Assembly: GCA_964293155.1 (NCBI GenBank)
Contig: CAXYYA010000003.1
Location: 44,010 to 108,009 of the forward strand
Direction: 5' to 3'
DNA length: 64,000 nt
DNA from: JAQVEB01 sp028698105
GTDB taxonomy: Bacteria > Bacteroidota > Bacteroidia > Bacteroidales > Dysgonomonadaceae
In this document: one piece after another, positions 43,286-51,907 of the stretch
Layout of the letters: the number at the start of each line of letters is the position of its first letter
Numbering within the stretch: position 1 is the first letter of the stretch
Made by a program: the position numbers and the translations under genes
The notes under the pieces: generated by a model
Told to the model about the DNA's origin: nothing
Seen by the model: the letters and a program-made list of their open reading frames with translations, nothing else
Databases searched by the model: none

Positions 43286-43599
43286 CTTCTCGTAGTTTTA
43301 TTTATCCAATGATATAACATCCTACGGGTGTTAATGATTAAAATTTAACATATTTTACGGATGTTTGAGGCAAAGGGCAAAATAAACGATCAAAATAATT
43401 GTTTTTTAAATATCGTTTTCACTGTTTGCGCTCAAGTAAACAACAGTATTTATAAAGGCTAAAAATTGACGATAAGTTTGTCATTTCATATTTTTGTAGT
43501 ACCTTCGTGAACGCTTTCTAAGCTCTCGTTTTTCCGATTATTTATCTGAAATAGAATGTCGAATTAACATATAAATATTATCATATTATCTTATCTATT
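43286..43599 (+). promoter_or_regulatory. Divergent gap with the PFOR promoter and leader
   Basis: AT-rich. TTG (43466-43468), 20 bases, then TATTTTTG (43489-43496) is a good promoter for the PFOR gene and gives a leader of about 95 bases. No conserved riboswitch-like structure is evident. I see no gene here. Confidence 0.5.
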
Positions 43600-46500
43600 A
43601 TGGCTAAAGAAAAAAATTATTTGACCTGTGACGGGAATCAGGCGGCTGCTCACGTGGCTTACATGTTTAGCGAAGTTGCTGCTATTTACCCCATCACACC
43701 TTCGTCAACCATGGCAGAGTATGTGGATGAATGGGCTGCGGCGGGACGAAAAAACATTTTCGGCCAACCTGTGTTGGTTCAGGAAATGCAATCCGAAGCC
43801 GGTGCAGCCGGTGCCGTTCACGGATCGCTGCAAGCCGGTGCGCTAACTTCAACCTTCACCGCATCGCAAGGGCTTTTGCTCATGTTGCCGAATATGTATA
43901 AAATCTCCGGCGAACTGCTTCCGGGTGTCTTTCACGTATCGGCACGCGCCATTGCCGCTCAGGCATTGTCCATTTTCGGTGACCAGCAAGATGTGATGGC
44001 CGCTCGGCCCACCGGTTTTGCGTTGTTTGCCACCGGATCGGTGCAGGAAGTAATGGATTTGGCTGCGGTAGCGCATTTATCGGCTATCGAAAGTCGTGTT
44101 CCTTTCCTTCATTTCTTCGACGGATTCCGTACTTCACACGAAATTCAGAAGATTGAAGCACTCACCAACGACGATGTAGCACCGCTCGTTAATCAGGAAG
44201 CGCTTGCCGCTTTCAGAAAAAGGGCGCTCAGCCCCGATGAACCGGTAACCCGCGGTACCGCTCAAAACGACGATATTTACTTCCAGGCGCGCGAGGCTGC
44301 AAATCCTTTCTACGAAAAGGTGTCGGATGTGGTAGAGAAATACCTCGAAAAAATGGCTGCCGTAACAGGCCGCAAATACGGTTTGTTTGATTACTACGGC
44401 GATCCCGAAGCCGATCGCGTGATCATTGCCATGGGTTCCGTAACGGAAACCATCCGCGAAGTGGTGGATTACCTGAATGGCGAAGGCGAAAAAGTGGGCG
44501 TTGTTGCCGTGCACCTTTATCGCCCGTTTAAAGCCGAAGCGTTTCTTTCGGCTGTGCCGAAAACGGCAAAACGTATTGCCGTGCTCGATCGCACCAAAGA
44601 ACCCGGCGCAACCGGACAACCGTTATACCTCGATGTTAAAGACTGCTTTTACGGAAAAGAAGATGCCCCCGAGATTGTGGGCGGTATTTACGGCCTTTCG
44701 TCAAAAGACACCACGCCGGGACAAATTATTTCGGTGTACGAAAATCTGGCGATGAAAATGCCGAAGAACGATTTCACCATCGGTATCGTGGACGACGTTA
44801 CCTTCAAATCGCTTCCCGTGAAAGAGGAAGTGGCGATGGACGAAACCACATACGAAGCCAAGTTCTACGGATTGGGTTCCGATGGAACGGTGGGAGCTAA
44901 CAAAAACTCCATCAAGATCATCGGCGACAATACCAATAAATACGTGCAGGCCTATTTCGCGTACGATTCCAAAAAATCGGGCGGTTTCACCTGTTCACAC
45001 CTGCGTTTCGGGAACAATCCCATTCGGTCAACATACTACGTAAATACGCCCAACTTCGTGGCTTGCCACGTTCCGGCATATTTGTACCTGTATGATGTTA
45101 CCCGCGGATTGAAAAAGAACGGAACATTCCTTCTCAACTCCATTTGGCCGAAAGAAGAGGTTGGCGAACATCTTCCCGATCACGTGAAGAAATTTTTCGC
45201 GAAAAACAACATCAAACTATACATCATCAATGCTACGGCTATTGCAGAAGAAATCGGCCTTGGCAACCGCACCAATACCATTTTGCAATCGGCATTTTTC
45301 AAAATATCCAACGTTATTCCTTACGATCTGGCCGTTGAACAGATGAAGAAATTCATCGTGAAATCTTATGGTAAGAAAGGCGAGGACATTGTGAAAATGA
45401 ACTATGCGGCTGTTGACCGCGGCGGAGATATCGAAGAAGTTGAGGTGCCGAAAGAATGGGCTGATATCAGCGTAGGCGATGAAACACCGGATGACGCTCC
45501 CGAATTCGTTCAGAAAATTGTGCGTCCCGTGAATGCGCAGCGCGGTTACGACCTGCCGGTATCGGTATTCAAAGGACGCGAAGACGGAACATGGGAGCAA
45601 GGAACAACCACTTACGAAAAACGCGGTGTGGCCGTGTTTACGCCTCTCTGGAATCCCGAAAACTGTATCCAGTGCAACCAGTGCGCGTACGTGTGTCCTC
45701 ACGCAACCATCCGTCCGTTCCTCATCAACGACGAAGAACGCAAAGGTCTGGGCGAAGATGTGGAAATTCTGAAAGCGCAAGGCAGGCAGTTCGACGGACT
45801 TGGGTTCCGTATTCAGGTTGATGTACTGGACTGCCTTGGTTGCGGCAACTGTGCCGATGTTTGCCCGGGACGCAAAGGCGAAAAAGCCCTCGAAATGGTT
45901 CCGATCCAAACGCAATACGACAACCAAAAGAACTGGGATTATATCGTTAAGAACGTTTCCGATAAATCGCATTTGGTTGACACCAAATTAAATGTGAAAA
46001 ACTCGCAGTTTGCCACGCCGTTGTTCGAATTCTCCGGCGCTTGCTCGGGTTGCGGTGAAACGCCTTACATTAAGCTGATTACGCAACTTTACGGCGACCG
46101 TATGATGATCGCCAACGCTACGGGTTGTTCGTCTATCTACGGCGCATCGGCTCCGGCAACGCCATACACCAAAAATGCCGAAGGCAAAGGCCCGGCTTGG
46201 GCAAACTCGTTGTTCGAAGACAATGCCGAGTTTGGTTACGGTTTTGTGATAGCTCACGCGAGCATGCGTAACCGCATCAAAGACTTGATGAGCCAGGCAC
46301 GCCAATCCAACGATTTTAGCGAAGATCAAAAGATACTGTTCCAGGAATGGATTGACAGCAAAGACGATGCCGATAAATCGAAAGAAGTTTCGGCGAAAAT
46401 CGTTGATGCGCTCAAGGAGGTGAATAACGATGTTGCCAAAGAAATCCTTTCGCTCGAAAAATACCTTACCAAGAAATCCATTTGGGTGTTTGGCGGCGAC

Positions 46501-47184
46501 GGTTGGGCTTATGATATCGGTTTTGGCGGACTCGACCACGTGTTGGCTATGGGACAGGACATTAACGTGCTTGTTATGGATACCGAAGTGTATTCCAACA
46601 CCGGCGGACAATCGTCCAAAGCCACACCCATTGCAGCTGTGGCCAAGTTTGCGGCAGCGGGTAAACGCATCCGCAAGAAAGACCTCGGCATGATTGCAGC
46701 TACCTACGGCTATGTTTATGTTGCGCAGGTTGCCATGGGCGCCAACCAAAGCCACTACCTGAAAGCATTGAAGGAAGCCGAATCATACAATGGCCCGTCG
46801 CTGATCATCGCATATTCGCCATGTATCAGTCACGGTTTGAAGAAAGGTATGGGCAGTGCGCAATCGGAAGAAAAGGCTGCGGTTGAGTGCGGATACTGGC
46901 AATTGTGGCGTTACGATCCACGTTTGGAAGACGAAGGCAAGAACCCGTTCTCGCTGGATAGCAAAGAACCGGATTGGAGCAAATTCCACGACTTCCTCAT
47001 GGGCGAAGTTCGTTACACACAATTGACCAAATCGTTCCCCAAAGAAGCGGAGGAATTGTTTGAAGCAGCGAAAGAAAATGCGCAATGGCGCTATCGTTCT
47101 TACCAACGCATGGCTTCAGCCGATTTTACGGTTCCTGCCGTTAACAACGAAGAAGTGGTTCAAACTGCCGATAAGGAAGAATAA
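43600..47184 (+). CDS. nifJ: Pyruvate:ferredoxin (flavodoxin) oxidoreductase, single chain
   Basis: Converts pyruvate and CoA to acetyl-CoA, CO2 and reduced ferredoxin; the central enzyme of anaerobic pyruvate oxidation. It has 1194 residues, the usual size of homodimeric PFOR. The N-terminal domain begins NQAAAHVAYMFSEVAAIYPITPSS. Two 4Fe-4S motifs are CIQCNQCAYVCP (about residue 687) and CLGCGNCADVCP (about 744). The proximal cluster and TPP region is SGCGETPYIKL (about 815), and the TPP-binding motif is GDGWAYDIGFGGLDH (about 966). It has its own promoter and terminator. Confidence 0.98.
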   Translation: MAKEKNYLTCDGNQAAAHVAYMFSEVAAIYPITPSSTMAEYVDEWAAAGRKNIFGQPVLVQEMQSEAGAAGAVHGSLQAGALTSTFTASQGLLLMLPNMYKISGELLPGVFHVSARAIAAQALSIFGDQQDVMAARPTGFALFATGSVQEVMDLAAVAHLSAIESRVPFLHFFDGFRTSHEIQKIEALTNDDVAPLVNQEALAAFRKRALSPDEPVTRGTAQNDDIYFQAREAANPFYEKVSDVVEKYLEKMAAVTGRKYGLFDYYGDPEADRVIIAMGSVTETIREVVDYLNGEGEKVGVVAVHLYRPFKAEAFLSAVPKTAKRIAVLDRTKEPGATGQPLYLDVKDCFYGKEDAPEIVGGIYGLSSKDTTPGQIISVYENLAMKMPKNDFTIGIVDDVTFKSLPVKEEVAMDETTYEAKFYGLGSDGTVGANKNSIKIIGDNTNKYVQAYFAYDSKKSGGFTCSHLRFGNNPIRSTYYVNTPNFVACHVPAYLYLYDVTRGLKKNGTFLLNSIWPKEEVGEHLPDHVKKFFAKNNIKLYIINATAIAEEIGLGNRTNTILQSAFFKISNVIPYDLAVEQMKKFIVKSYGKKGEDIVKMNYAAVDRGGDIEEVEVPKEWADISVGDETPDDAPEFVQKIVRPVNAQRGYDLPVSVFKGREDGTWEQGTTTYEKRGVAVFTPLWNPENCIQCNQCAYVCPHATIRPFLINDEERKGLGEDVEILKAQGRQFDGLGFRIQVDVLDCLGCGNCADVCPGRKGEKALEMVPIQTQYDNQKNWDYIVKNVSDKSHLVDTKLNVKNSQFATPLFEFSGACSGCGETPYIKLITQLYGDRMMIANATGCSSIYGASAPATPYTKNAEGKGPAWANSLFEDNAEFGYGFVIAHASMRNRIKDLMSQARQSNDFSEDQKILFQEWIDSKDDADKSKEVSAKIVDALKEVNNDVAKEILSLEKYLTKKSIWVFGGDGWAYDIGFGGLDHVLAMGQDINVLVMDTEVYSNTGGQSSKATPIAAVAKFAAAGKRIRKKDLGMIAATYGYVYVAQVAMGANQSHYLKALKEAESYNGPSLIIAYSPCISHGLKKGMGSAQSEEKAAVECGYWQLWRYDPRLEDEGKNPFSLDSKEPDWSKFHDFLMGEVRYTQLTKSFPKEAEELFEAAKENAQWRYRSYQRMASADFTVPAVNNEEVVQTADKEE

Positions 47185-47204
47185 ACGTAGCTTATTTTAT
47201 ATGT

Positions 47205-47244
47205 CAAAAGCGATCTGCTATTCAGCGGGTCGCTTTTGTTTTTC
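47205..47244 (+). terminator. Terminator of the PFOR gene
   Basis: CAAAAGCGA (47205-47213) pairs perfectly with TCGCTTTTG (47230-47238) and is followed by TTTTTC, 20 bases after the stop. Confidence 0.8.
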
Positions 47245-47341
47245 GCTTAATTTTTTAACTAAATTAATTTAGTGCCGATTCCTGATATGAATAAGCTTTA
47301 TGCATTTTTTTTAGTGTGTTTTTTACAAAAAAGAGATAGTT

Positions 47342-47725
47342 TCAGTTTTGTTGTAAATCTTCAATGATTTGTTTTACAGTTGATTCTAAAAGGGGAATGT
47401 GTTTTCGGAGAGTAACTAAAATCATTTCCGGATCAATGTCGGCATACTGATGAGAAATGAAATTACGCATACTGTAGATTTGTTTCCACGGAATTTGAGG
47501 ATAGTTAACAAATAAGGTTTTATCGGTTTTTTTATCAATGGCGGAGGCTGTTTCGCCAATGAACTGAATGCGCATCAGGTTTGCATCCAGAAGTGTCATA
47601 CCCCAGGGAGAAGATAAAAAATCATGAACGGAAGATATCTCCTTATTTCTTTCTTCTAACATGTGGATAGATTCTAAAATCAGTTTCAGTTGTTCAATGA
47701 CTTCTTCTTTAAGCGTATATTGCAT
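47342..47725 (-). CDS. HepT-like HEPN domain toxin (module 1)
   Basis: A 127-residue all-alpha HEPN protein. The signature RNFISHQY (R87, H92, Y94) is the RX4HXY ribonuclease motif of HepT toxins. In characterised HepT/MntA pairs the toxin cleaves RNA and is silenced by AMP groups placed on the Tyr of this motif. It overlaps the upstream nucleotidyltransferase gene by 17 bases, the usual arrangement. It is more diverged from the common DUF86 pattern than the second module at 50.5 kb. Function is inferred from motif and neighbourhood. Confidence 0.85.
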   Translation of the reverse strand: MQYTLKEEVIEQLKLILESIHMLEERNKEISSVHDFLSSPWGMTLLDANLMRIQFIGETASAIDKKTDKTLFVNYPQIPWKQIYSMRNFISHQYADIDPEMILVTLRKHIPLLESTVKQIIEDLQQN

Positions 47726-48002
47726 CGCGCTCTATTTTTTTCAATAACAAGTTATTCAACCCTTTCCTTAAACGCAACAAATCTATTTTGCATTGACAAA
47801 TGTTTTCCAAATCGTCTCGAATAAACCCCATAATTACGGGATCAGCTTCACGAAGTTCCACGAAAATATCCAAATCACTACCATCATGTTGTTCATTTCT
47901 GGCCACGGAACCAAAAATCCCCATGGAAATAATGCCGTATTTTTCCGTGTGCTGTTGCATAAATGACCTGATAAGCAAGATATATTCGTTCGCCGTTTTC
48001 AT
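47709..48002 (-). CDS. MntA-like nucleotidyltransferase antitoxin (module 1)
   Basis: A 97-residue minimal nucleotidyltransferase. GS-x10-DxD is visible as G31-S32 ... D43, D45 in GSVARNEQHDGSDLDIF. It is the predicted antitoxin of the HEPN partner downstream, probably acting by AMPylation. ATG 48002 is preferred over a longer start at 48044, because a consensus promoter (48032-48039) lies between them and the longer form adds residues foreign to the family. It is divergent from aroQ. Confidence 0.88.
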   Translation of the reverse strand: MKTANEYILLIRSFMQQHTEKYGIISMGIFGSVARNEQHDGSDLDIFVELREADPVIMGFIRDDLENICQCKIDLLRLRKGLNNLLLKKIERDAIYA

Positions 48003-48031
48003 TTTCTTCCATATTCTGCGTTTGTTGCACG

Positions 48032-48039
48032 CAAATATA
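48032..48039 (-). promoter_or_regulatory. Promoter -7 element of HEPN/MNT module 1
   Basis: Minus-strand TATATTTG fits TAnnTTTG, 29 bases upstream of ATG 48002. Confidence 0.5.
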
Positions 48040-48113
48040 AACAAAAAAATAAAGTAGATGGTATAATTTTCAAAATTTAAAAACTCCCTTTAGGGATTTA
48101 AGTGTCAAAGTAC

Positions 48114-48121
48114 TATCTTTG
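48114..48121 (+). promoter_or_regulatory. Promoter -7 element of aroQ
   Basis: TATCTTTG, an exact consensus, 21 bases before ATG 48143. It contains the in-frame TTG (48119), which therefore cannot be the start. Confidence 0.6.
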
Positions 48122-48142
48122 TGCAACAAAAAGTCAGTAAAA

Positions 48143-48574
48143 ATGAAAATTCAACTTATCAACGGGCCAAACCTCAATCTTTTGGGTAGTCGCGAGCCGT
48201 CGGTTTACGGGAGTCAGTCGTTTGCCGAATACCTTGAAACCCTAAAGAAAGCCTATCCCGATATCGAATTGGAATATTATCAATCCAATGTAGAAGGCGA
48301 GCTGATAAACAAAATTCAGGAAGCCGGATTTGGGTGCGATGGTATCGTGCTTAACGCGGGCGGATATACGCACACGTCCGTCGCTATTCGCGATGCGATA
48401 AAAGCCGTTCCTGCGCCGGTGGTCGAGGTGCATATTTCCAACGTGCACGCACGCGAAGAATTTCGGCACCAATCACTGATTTCGGCGGTTTGCGCGGGCG
48501 TTATCGCCGGTTTCGGTCTCGATTCTTATCGTTTAGCCGTCGAAGCCCTAAAAAGGACAAACAAAACCACTTGA
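48143..48574 (+). CDS. aroQ: 3-dehydroquinate dehydratase, type II
   Basis: The third step of the shikimate pathway. It has 143 residues from ATG 48143, as expected for the dodecameric type II enzyme. Motifs are INGPNLNLLGSREPSVYG (with the catalytic Tyr), YQSNVEGELINKIQEA, NAGGYTHTSVAIRDA and EVHISNVHAREEFRHQS (catalytic His). A monocistronic gene followed by an intergenic repeat. Confidence 0.97.
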   Translation: MKIQLINGPNLNLLGSREPSVYGSQSFAEYLETLKKAYPDIELEYYQSNVEGELINKIQEAGFGCDGIVLNAGGYTHTSVAIRDAIKAVPAPVVEVHISNVHAREEFRHQSLISAVCAGVIAGFGLDSYRLAVEALKRTNKTT

Positions 48575-48601
48575 AAAGTGTTAATAAACACCAGTAACTC
48601 A

Positions 48602-48716
48602 ATCGTCATTCGATGGATATTCAGTTGATATTTGTTGAGGCGGTAAATTTTTCAACGCCTCGACGAATAACGCGAACAAAGTGTGCGAATAACAATTGAA
48701 TAACGCGAAGCAAATA
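48602..48716. repeat. Imperfect intergenic repeat, copy 2 (inverted)
   Basis: Read on the minus strand, it shows the same blocks as 12768-12898 in the same order: GCTTCGCGTTATTC, GTTCGCGTTATTCGTCG, then CAACTGAATATCCAT. An inner hairpin GAGGCG (48637-48642)/CGCCTC (48656-48661) is specific to this copy. It fills the aroQ-pyk gap. Confidence 0.6.
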
Positions 48717-48727
48717 TCTTTTAGAAC

Positions 48728-50203
48728 ATGATGAATAAACATACAAAAATTGTAGCAACTATTTCCGATAAACGGTGCGATATCCCCTTTATTCAACAAC
48801 TTTTCGACGCCGGAATGGACGTCGTGCGCATGAACTCGGCGCATATTAAAGAAGAGGGATTTCTGAAGATCATAAACAACGTACGCGCGGTGTCAAATCG
48901 TATTGCCCTGCTGATTGATACTAAAGGGCCCGAGATCAGGACAACGGTCACCCAATCGCCCATCGAGCTTAAAACCGGCGATCGTATTCGCGTTGCGGGA
49001 AACCCCGACGGCATATCGTCACCCGATTGCATTTGCGTTTCTTACATTGATATTGCCGCAGAAATGCACGTGGGAGAGGATATTTTGATTGACGACGGCG
49101 AGATAAGCCTGAAAGTGATTGAAGTGAATGCCGATCATTTGGTTTGCAGTGTGCAAAACGACGGAACAATCGGAAGCCGTAAAAGCGTGAACATCCCCGG
49201 CGTGCGCATAAATCTGCCGACCATCACCGAGCGCGACCGCGAATTTATCCGGTTGGCTGTTGAGCACGATATTGATTTTATCGCGCACTCGTTTGTCCGC
49301 AGTAAAAAAGATGTGCTGGAGGTGCAGAAAATACTCGACGATTACAAGAGCCCCATCAAAATTATCGCCAAGATCGAAAATCAGGAAGGTGTGGATAACG
49401 CCGATGAAATTCTGAGTGTTGCCTACGGCATTATGATCGCGCGCGGCGATCTGGGCATCGAAGTCGCACAGGAAAAAATACCGGGAATACAGCGCGTGCT
49501 CATCCGCAAGGCCATTCATTTCAAAAAACCCGTGATTGTGGCCACGCAAATGCTGCAATCAATGATAGATAACCCGCGCCCGACGCGTGCAGAAGTTACC
49601 GATATTGCCAACGCTATCTTTTATCGTACCGATGCGGTGATGCTTAGCGGTGAAACCGCTTACGGGAAATACCCGGTGGAATCGGTGCAAACGATGACCA
49701 AAGTATCGTACGAAGCCGAAAAAACCAAACTTGCCGAGAATGATATTCGCGTGCCTTATGATCCCGACGACTACAAAGACGTAACTACATTCATGGCAAA
49801 GCAGGCCGTGAAATCGGAATCGCGGCTCAACACCAAAGCCGTTATCACGGATAGTCACACCGGCCGTACGGCCAGGGTGTTGGCTGCATTCAGAGGCCAC
49901 AGCCCCGTTTATGCCATGACAACCACCGAACGGCTAGCCCGCGAGCTGGCCTTGTCGTACGGCGTCATGGGCGAACATCAGCCCGGCCGCGGAATAGAGA
50001 ATACCAAAGAAAGTCGCCGCGCTTATTACATCAGCGCCATCACGAAACTTATCGAAGGCGGAATGATTCACCCCGAAGACCGGGTTGCATATCTTGGCGG
50101 CAGTTTCGGCGAAACCGGCGGAACAACGTACCTCGACATAAGCGAAGCCTGGAAGATACTCGAAGCAAAAGAGAAATATAATTTGCCCGATTTTACGCTG
50201 TAA
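48728..50203 (+). CDS. pyk: Pyruvate kinase
   Basis: Makes pyruvate and ATP from phosphoenolpyruvate. It has 491 residues. Motifs: TKIVATISDKRCD, the ADP/metal site IALLIDTKGPEIRT, the catalytic Lys region IIAKIENQEGVDN, MIARGDLGIEV, and VATQMLQSMIDNPRPTRAE followed by DAVMLSGETAYGKYPVE. The C-terminal allosteric domain is present. It is the first gene of a plus-strand run that continues through a HEPN/MNT pair to rbfA. Confidence 0.97.
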   Translation: MMNKHTKIVATISDKRCDIPFIQQLFDAGMDVVRMNSAHIKEEGFLKIINNVRAVSNRIALLIDTKGPEIRTTVTQSPIELKTGDRIRVAGNPDGISSPDCICVSYIDIAAEMHVGEDILIDDGEISLKVIEVNADHLVCSVQNDGTIGSRKSVNIPGVRINLPTITERDREFIRLAVEHDIDFIAHSFVRSKKDVLEVQKILDDYKSPIKIIAKIENQEGVDNADEILSVAYGIMIARGDLGIEVAQEKIPGIQRVLIRKAIHFKKPVIVATQMLQSMIDNPRPTRAEVTDIANAIFYRTDAVMLSGETAYGKYPVESVQTMTKVSYEAEKTKLAENDIRVPYDPDDYKDVTTFMAKQAVKSESRLNTKAVITDSHTGRTARVLAAFRGHSPVYAMTTTERLARELALSYGVMGEHQPGRGIENTKESRRAYYISAITKLIEGGMIHPEDRVAYLGGSFGETGGTTYLDISEAWKILEAKEKYNLPDFTL

Positions 50204-50224
50204 AATCATCTCAAACAACTCGTG

Positions 50225-50563
50225 ATGTTTATAGAAAACGAAATAAAAAAAGCGCCTAGGCAATTCAAAGAATTATGCAGGATGTATGACGTGGAATTGT
50301 TGTATGCATTCGGTTCGTCGGTGGGTTCGAAAAGATTTGATCCGGACAAAAGCGATATTGACTTGATGGTTGAATTGTCGGAAGATGATCCCTTAGTGCG
50401 TGGAGAGCGTCTGCTATCGTTATGGGATGCGCTGGAAAATTTTTTCCGGCGGAAAGTGGATTTATTGACAAAGGAATCCTTGCGCAACCCCTATTTGATA
50501 AAAAGTATCGAAAATTCAAAAGTACTTATTTATGACGGAAAAAGCGCTGAAATACTTATCTGA
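50225..50563 (+). CDS. MntA-like nucleotidyltransferase antitoxin (module 2)
   Basis: A 112-residue minimal nucleotidyltransferase from ATG 50225; a GTG one codon earlier is possible. The catalytic pattern is GS-x12-DxD (G30-S31 ... D44, D46 in GSSVGSKRFDPDKSDIDL), two residues longer than the usual spacing. It starts 22 bases after pyk and overlaps its HEPN partner by 32 bases. It is the predicted AMPylating antitoxin for that partner. Confidence 0.87.
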   Translation: MFIENEIKKAPRQFKELCRMYDVELLYAFGSSVGSKRFDPDKSDIDLMVELSEDDPLVRGERLLSLWDALENFFRRKVDLLTKESLRNPYLIKSIENSKVLIYDGKSAEILI

Positions 50564-50879
50564 TATTTTGTATGCGATTGATCTGGTGAATGGCTTTATT
50601 TTATCCACTTCTTCCTTTGAGGAATATGCGAAAGATTTAAAGACACAGAGCGCTGTTGAACGACAGGTCGGGATTATCGGCGAGGCAGTGAACAAATTCA
50701 ATTCCGTAATGCCAGATGTTGCCATACGGAACGCTTCTCAGATTGTGGCCTTGAGAAACCGTATTATACACGCGTATGACGCAATTGATAATTCAATTAT
50801 CTGGACGATTATCAAGAAATATTTGCCGCAATTGAAACAAGAAGCATCTGATTTATCCGATTTGCTTTCTAAAAGTTAA
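50532..50879 (+). CDS. HepT/DUF86 HEPN toxin (module 2)
   Basis: A 115-residue HEPN protein of the DUF86 type. LRNRIIHAY contains the complete RX4HXY motif (R75, H80, Y82), so ribonuclease activity is likely. VERQVGIIGEAVNK in the middle helix is the other DUF86 mark. It ends three bases before the methyltransferase gene, so the toxin pair is set inside a housekeeping run (pyk, OMT, rbfA). Confidence 0.88.
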   Translation: MTEKALKYLSDILYAIDLVNGFILSTSSFEEYAKDLKTQSAVERQVGIIGEAVNKFNSVMPDVAIRNASQIVALRNRIIHAYDAIDNSIIWTIIKKYLPQLKQEASDLSDLLSKS

Positions 50880-50881
50880 TT

Positions 50882-51517
50882 ATGATGCCTGTTTTGGAAG
50901 AGTACATCCTATCGCACAGCGATCCCGAACCGGAACTGCTGAAGGAGATGCACCGCGATGCGCAGGTCAATTTGTTGCACGGACGTATGATCTCGGGGCA
51001 TTTGCAAGGGCGTTTGCTTAAAATGTTCGCTCAAATGGTCCGTCCGCGTCAGGTATTGGAATTGGGCACCTACACCGGATATTCGGCCATTTGCCTTGCC
51101 GAAGGCTTGGATGACGGAGCACGTGTTCACACCATTGAAATTGACGATGAAATGAGCGATTTCATTGAAAAATACCTCAACCGGTCGGAACAAAAAGATA
51201 AAATAAAGCTGTATTTCGGCGATGCGCTGCAAATTATTCCTAAATTTGAAGACGAATTCTTCGATTTGGTTTTCGTGGACGCCGACAAACGGTTGTATGG
51301 GGAGTATTTTGAACTTACATTACCAAAAGTCCGCAAAGGCGGATTTATTCTGGCCGATAATACCCTGTGGGATGGGAAAGTGCTGGAAGAACCTGAAAGT
51401 AACGACTGGCAGACCAAAGGAATTCAGGAATTCAACGAAAGGCTGGCAGCCGACGAACGGGTGGAAAAAGTGATATTGCCCGTGCGCGACGGATTAACAC
51501 TGATCCGAAAAAAATAA
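50882..51517 (+). CDS. SAM-dependent O-methyltransferase (class 3, CCoAOMT-like)
   Basis: A 211-residue cytoplasmic methyltransferase. The SAM-binding Rossmann motif is LELGTYTGYSAICLAEGL (about 60-77), with acidic motif IEIDDEMSDFIE and the metal-binding region FVDADKRLYGEYFE, ending ADNTLWDGKV. The substrate is unknown; members methylate catechols or other small hydroxyl compounds. It follows the HepT gene after two bases and precedes rbfA by 12. Confidence 0.92.
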   Translation: MMPVLEEYILSHSDPEPELLKEMHRDAQVNLLHGRMISGHLQGRLLKMFAQMVRPRQVLELGTYTGYSAICLAEGLDDGARVHTIEIDDEMSDFIEKYLNRSEQKDKIKLYFGDALQIIPKFEDEFFDLVFVDADKRLYGEYFELTLPKVRKGGFILADNTLWDGKVLEEPESNDWQTKGIQEFNERLAADERVEKVILPVRDGLTLIRKK

Positions 51518-51529
51518 AAAGAAAACAAC

Positions 51530-51865
51530 ATGGAATCGAACAGACAACAAAAAATAAACCGGCTTATACAAAAGGAATTAAGTGAGATTTTCCTGATGGA
51601 AACCAAGAAAATGCACGGTGTGCTCATCTCGGTTACCAACGTACGCGTATCACCCGATTTAAGCATGGCGCGCGCTTACCTCAGCATTTTTCCTTCGGAA
51701 AAAGGAGAAGAAATACTGACAAACATCAACGATAACGTAAAATCCGTACGCTATGAATTGGGGAAACGCGTGGGCAAACAACTGCGCATTATTCCCGAAC
51801 TAATGTTTCACATTGATGATTCGCTCGATTACATCGAGAATATAGATAAATTACTGAATAATTAA
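51530..51865 (+). CDS. rbfA: Ribosome-binding factor A
   Basis: A 111-residue RbfA, needed for 16S rRNA/30S subunit maturation. The KH-like fold is recognisable from RQQKINRLIQKELSEIFL, then SVTNVRVSPDLSMARAYLSIFP and RIIPELMFHIDDSLDY. Normal length. Its neighbour LolC/E-type permease gene follows after 42 bases that contain a perfect hairpin. Confidence 0.96.
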   Translation: MESNRQQKINRLIQKELSEIFLMETKKMHGVLISVTNVRVSPDLSMARAYLSIFPSEKGEEILTNINDNVKSVRYELGKRVGKQLRIIPELMFHIDDSLDYIENIDKLLNN

Positions 51866-51868
51866 CTA

Positions 51869-51891
51869 AGAGACGCAAGCATTGCGTCTCT
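51869..51891. repeat. Palindromic hairpin repeat (AGAGACGCAA type)
   Basis: AGAGACGCAA (51869-51878) and TTGCGTCTCT (51882-51891) are perfectly complementary with a three-base loop. This GAGACGCAA palindrome is a familiar dispersed repeat in many bacteria. It lies between rbfA and the next gene's TTG start at 51908. Confidence 0.75.
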
Positions 51892-51907
51892 ACATTTCAT
51901 AATTCGT

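Noticed and set aside
43286..43599. Riboswitch in the PFOR leader
   Set aside because: AT-rich, without recognisable conserved stems or known aptamer motifs.
45217..45972. 251-codon open frame antisense to the PFOR gene
   Set aside because: It lies over the well-identified 4Fe-4S region of PFOR; a shadow frame.
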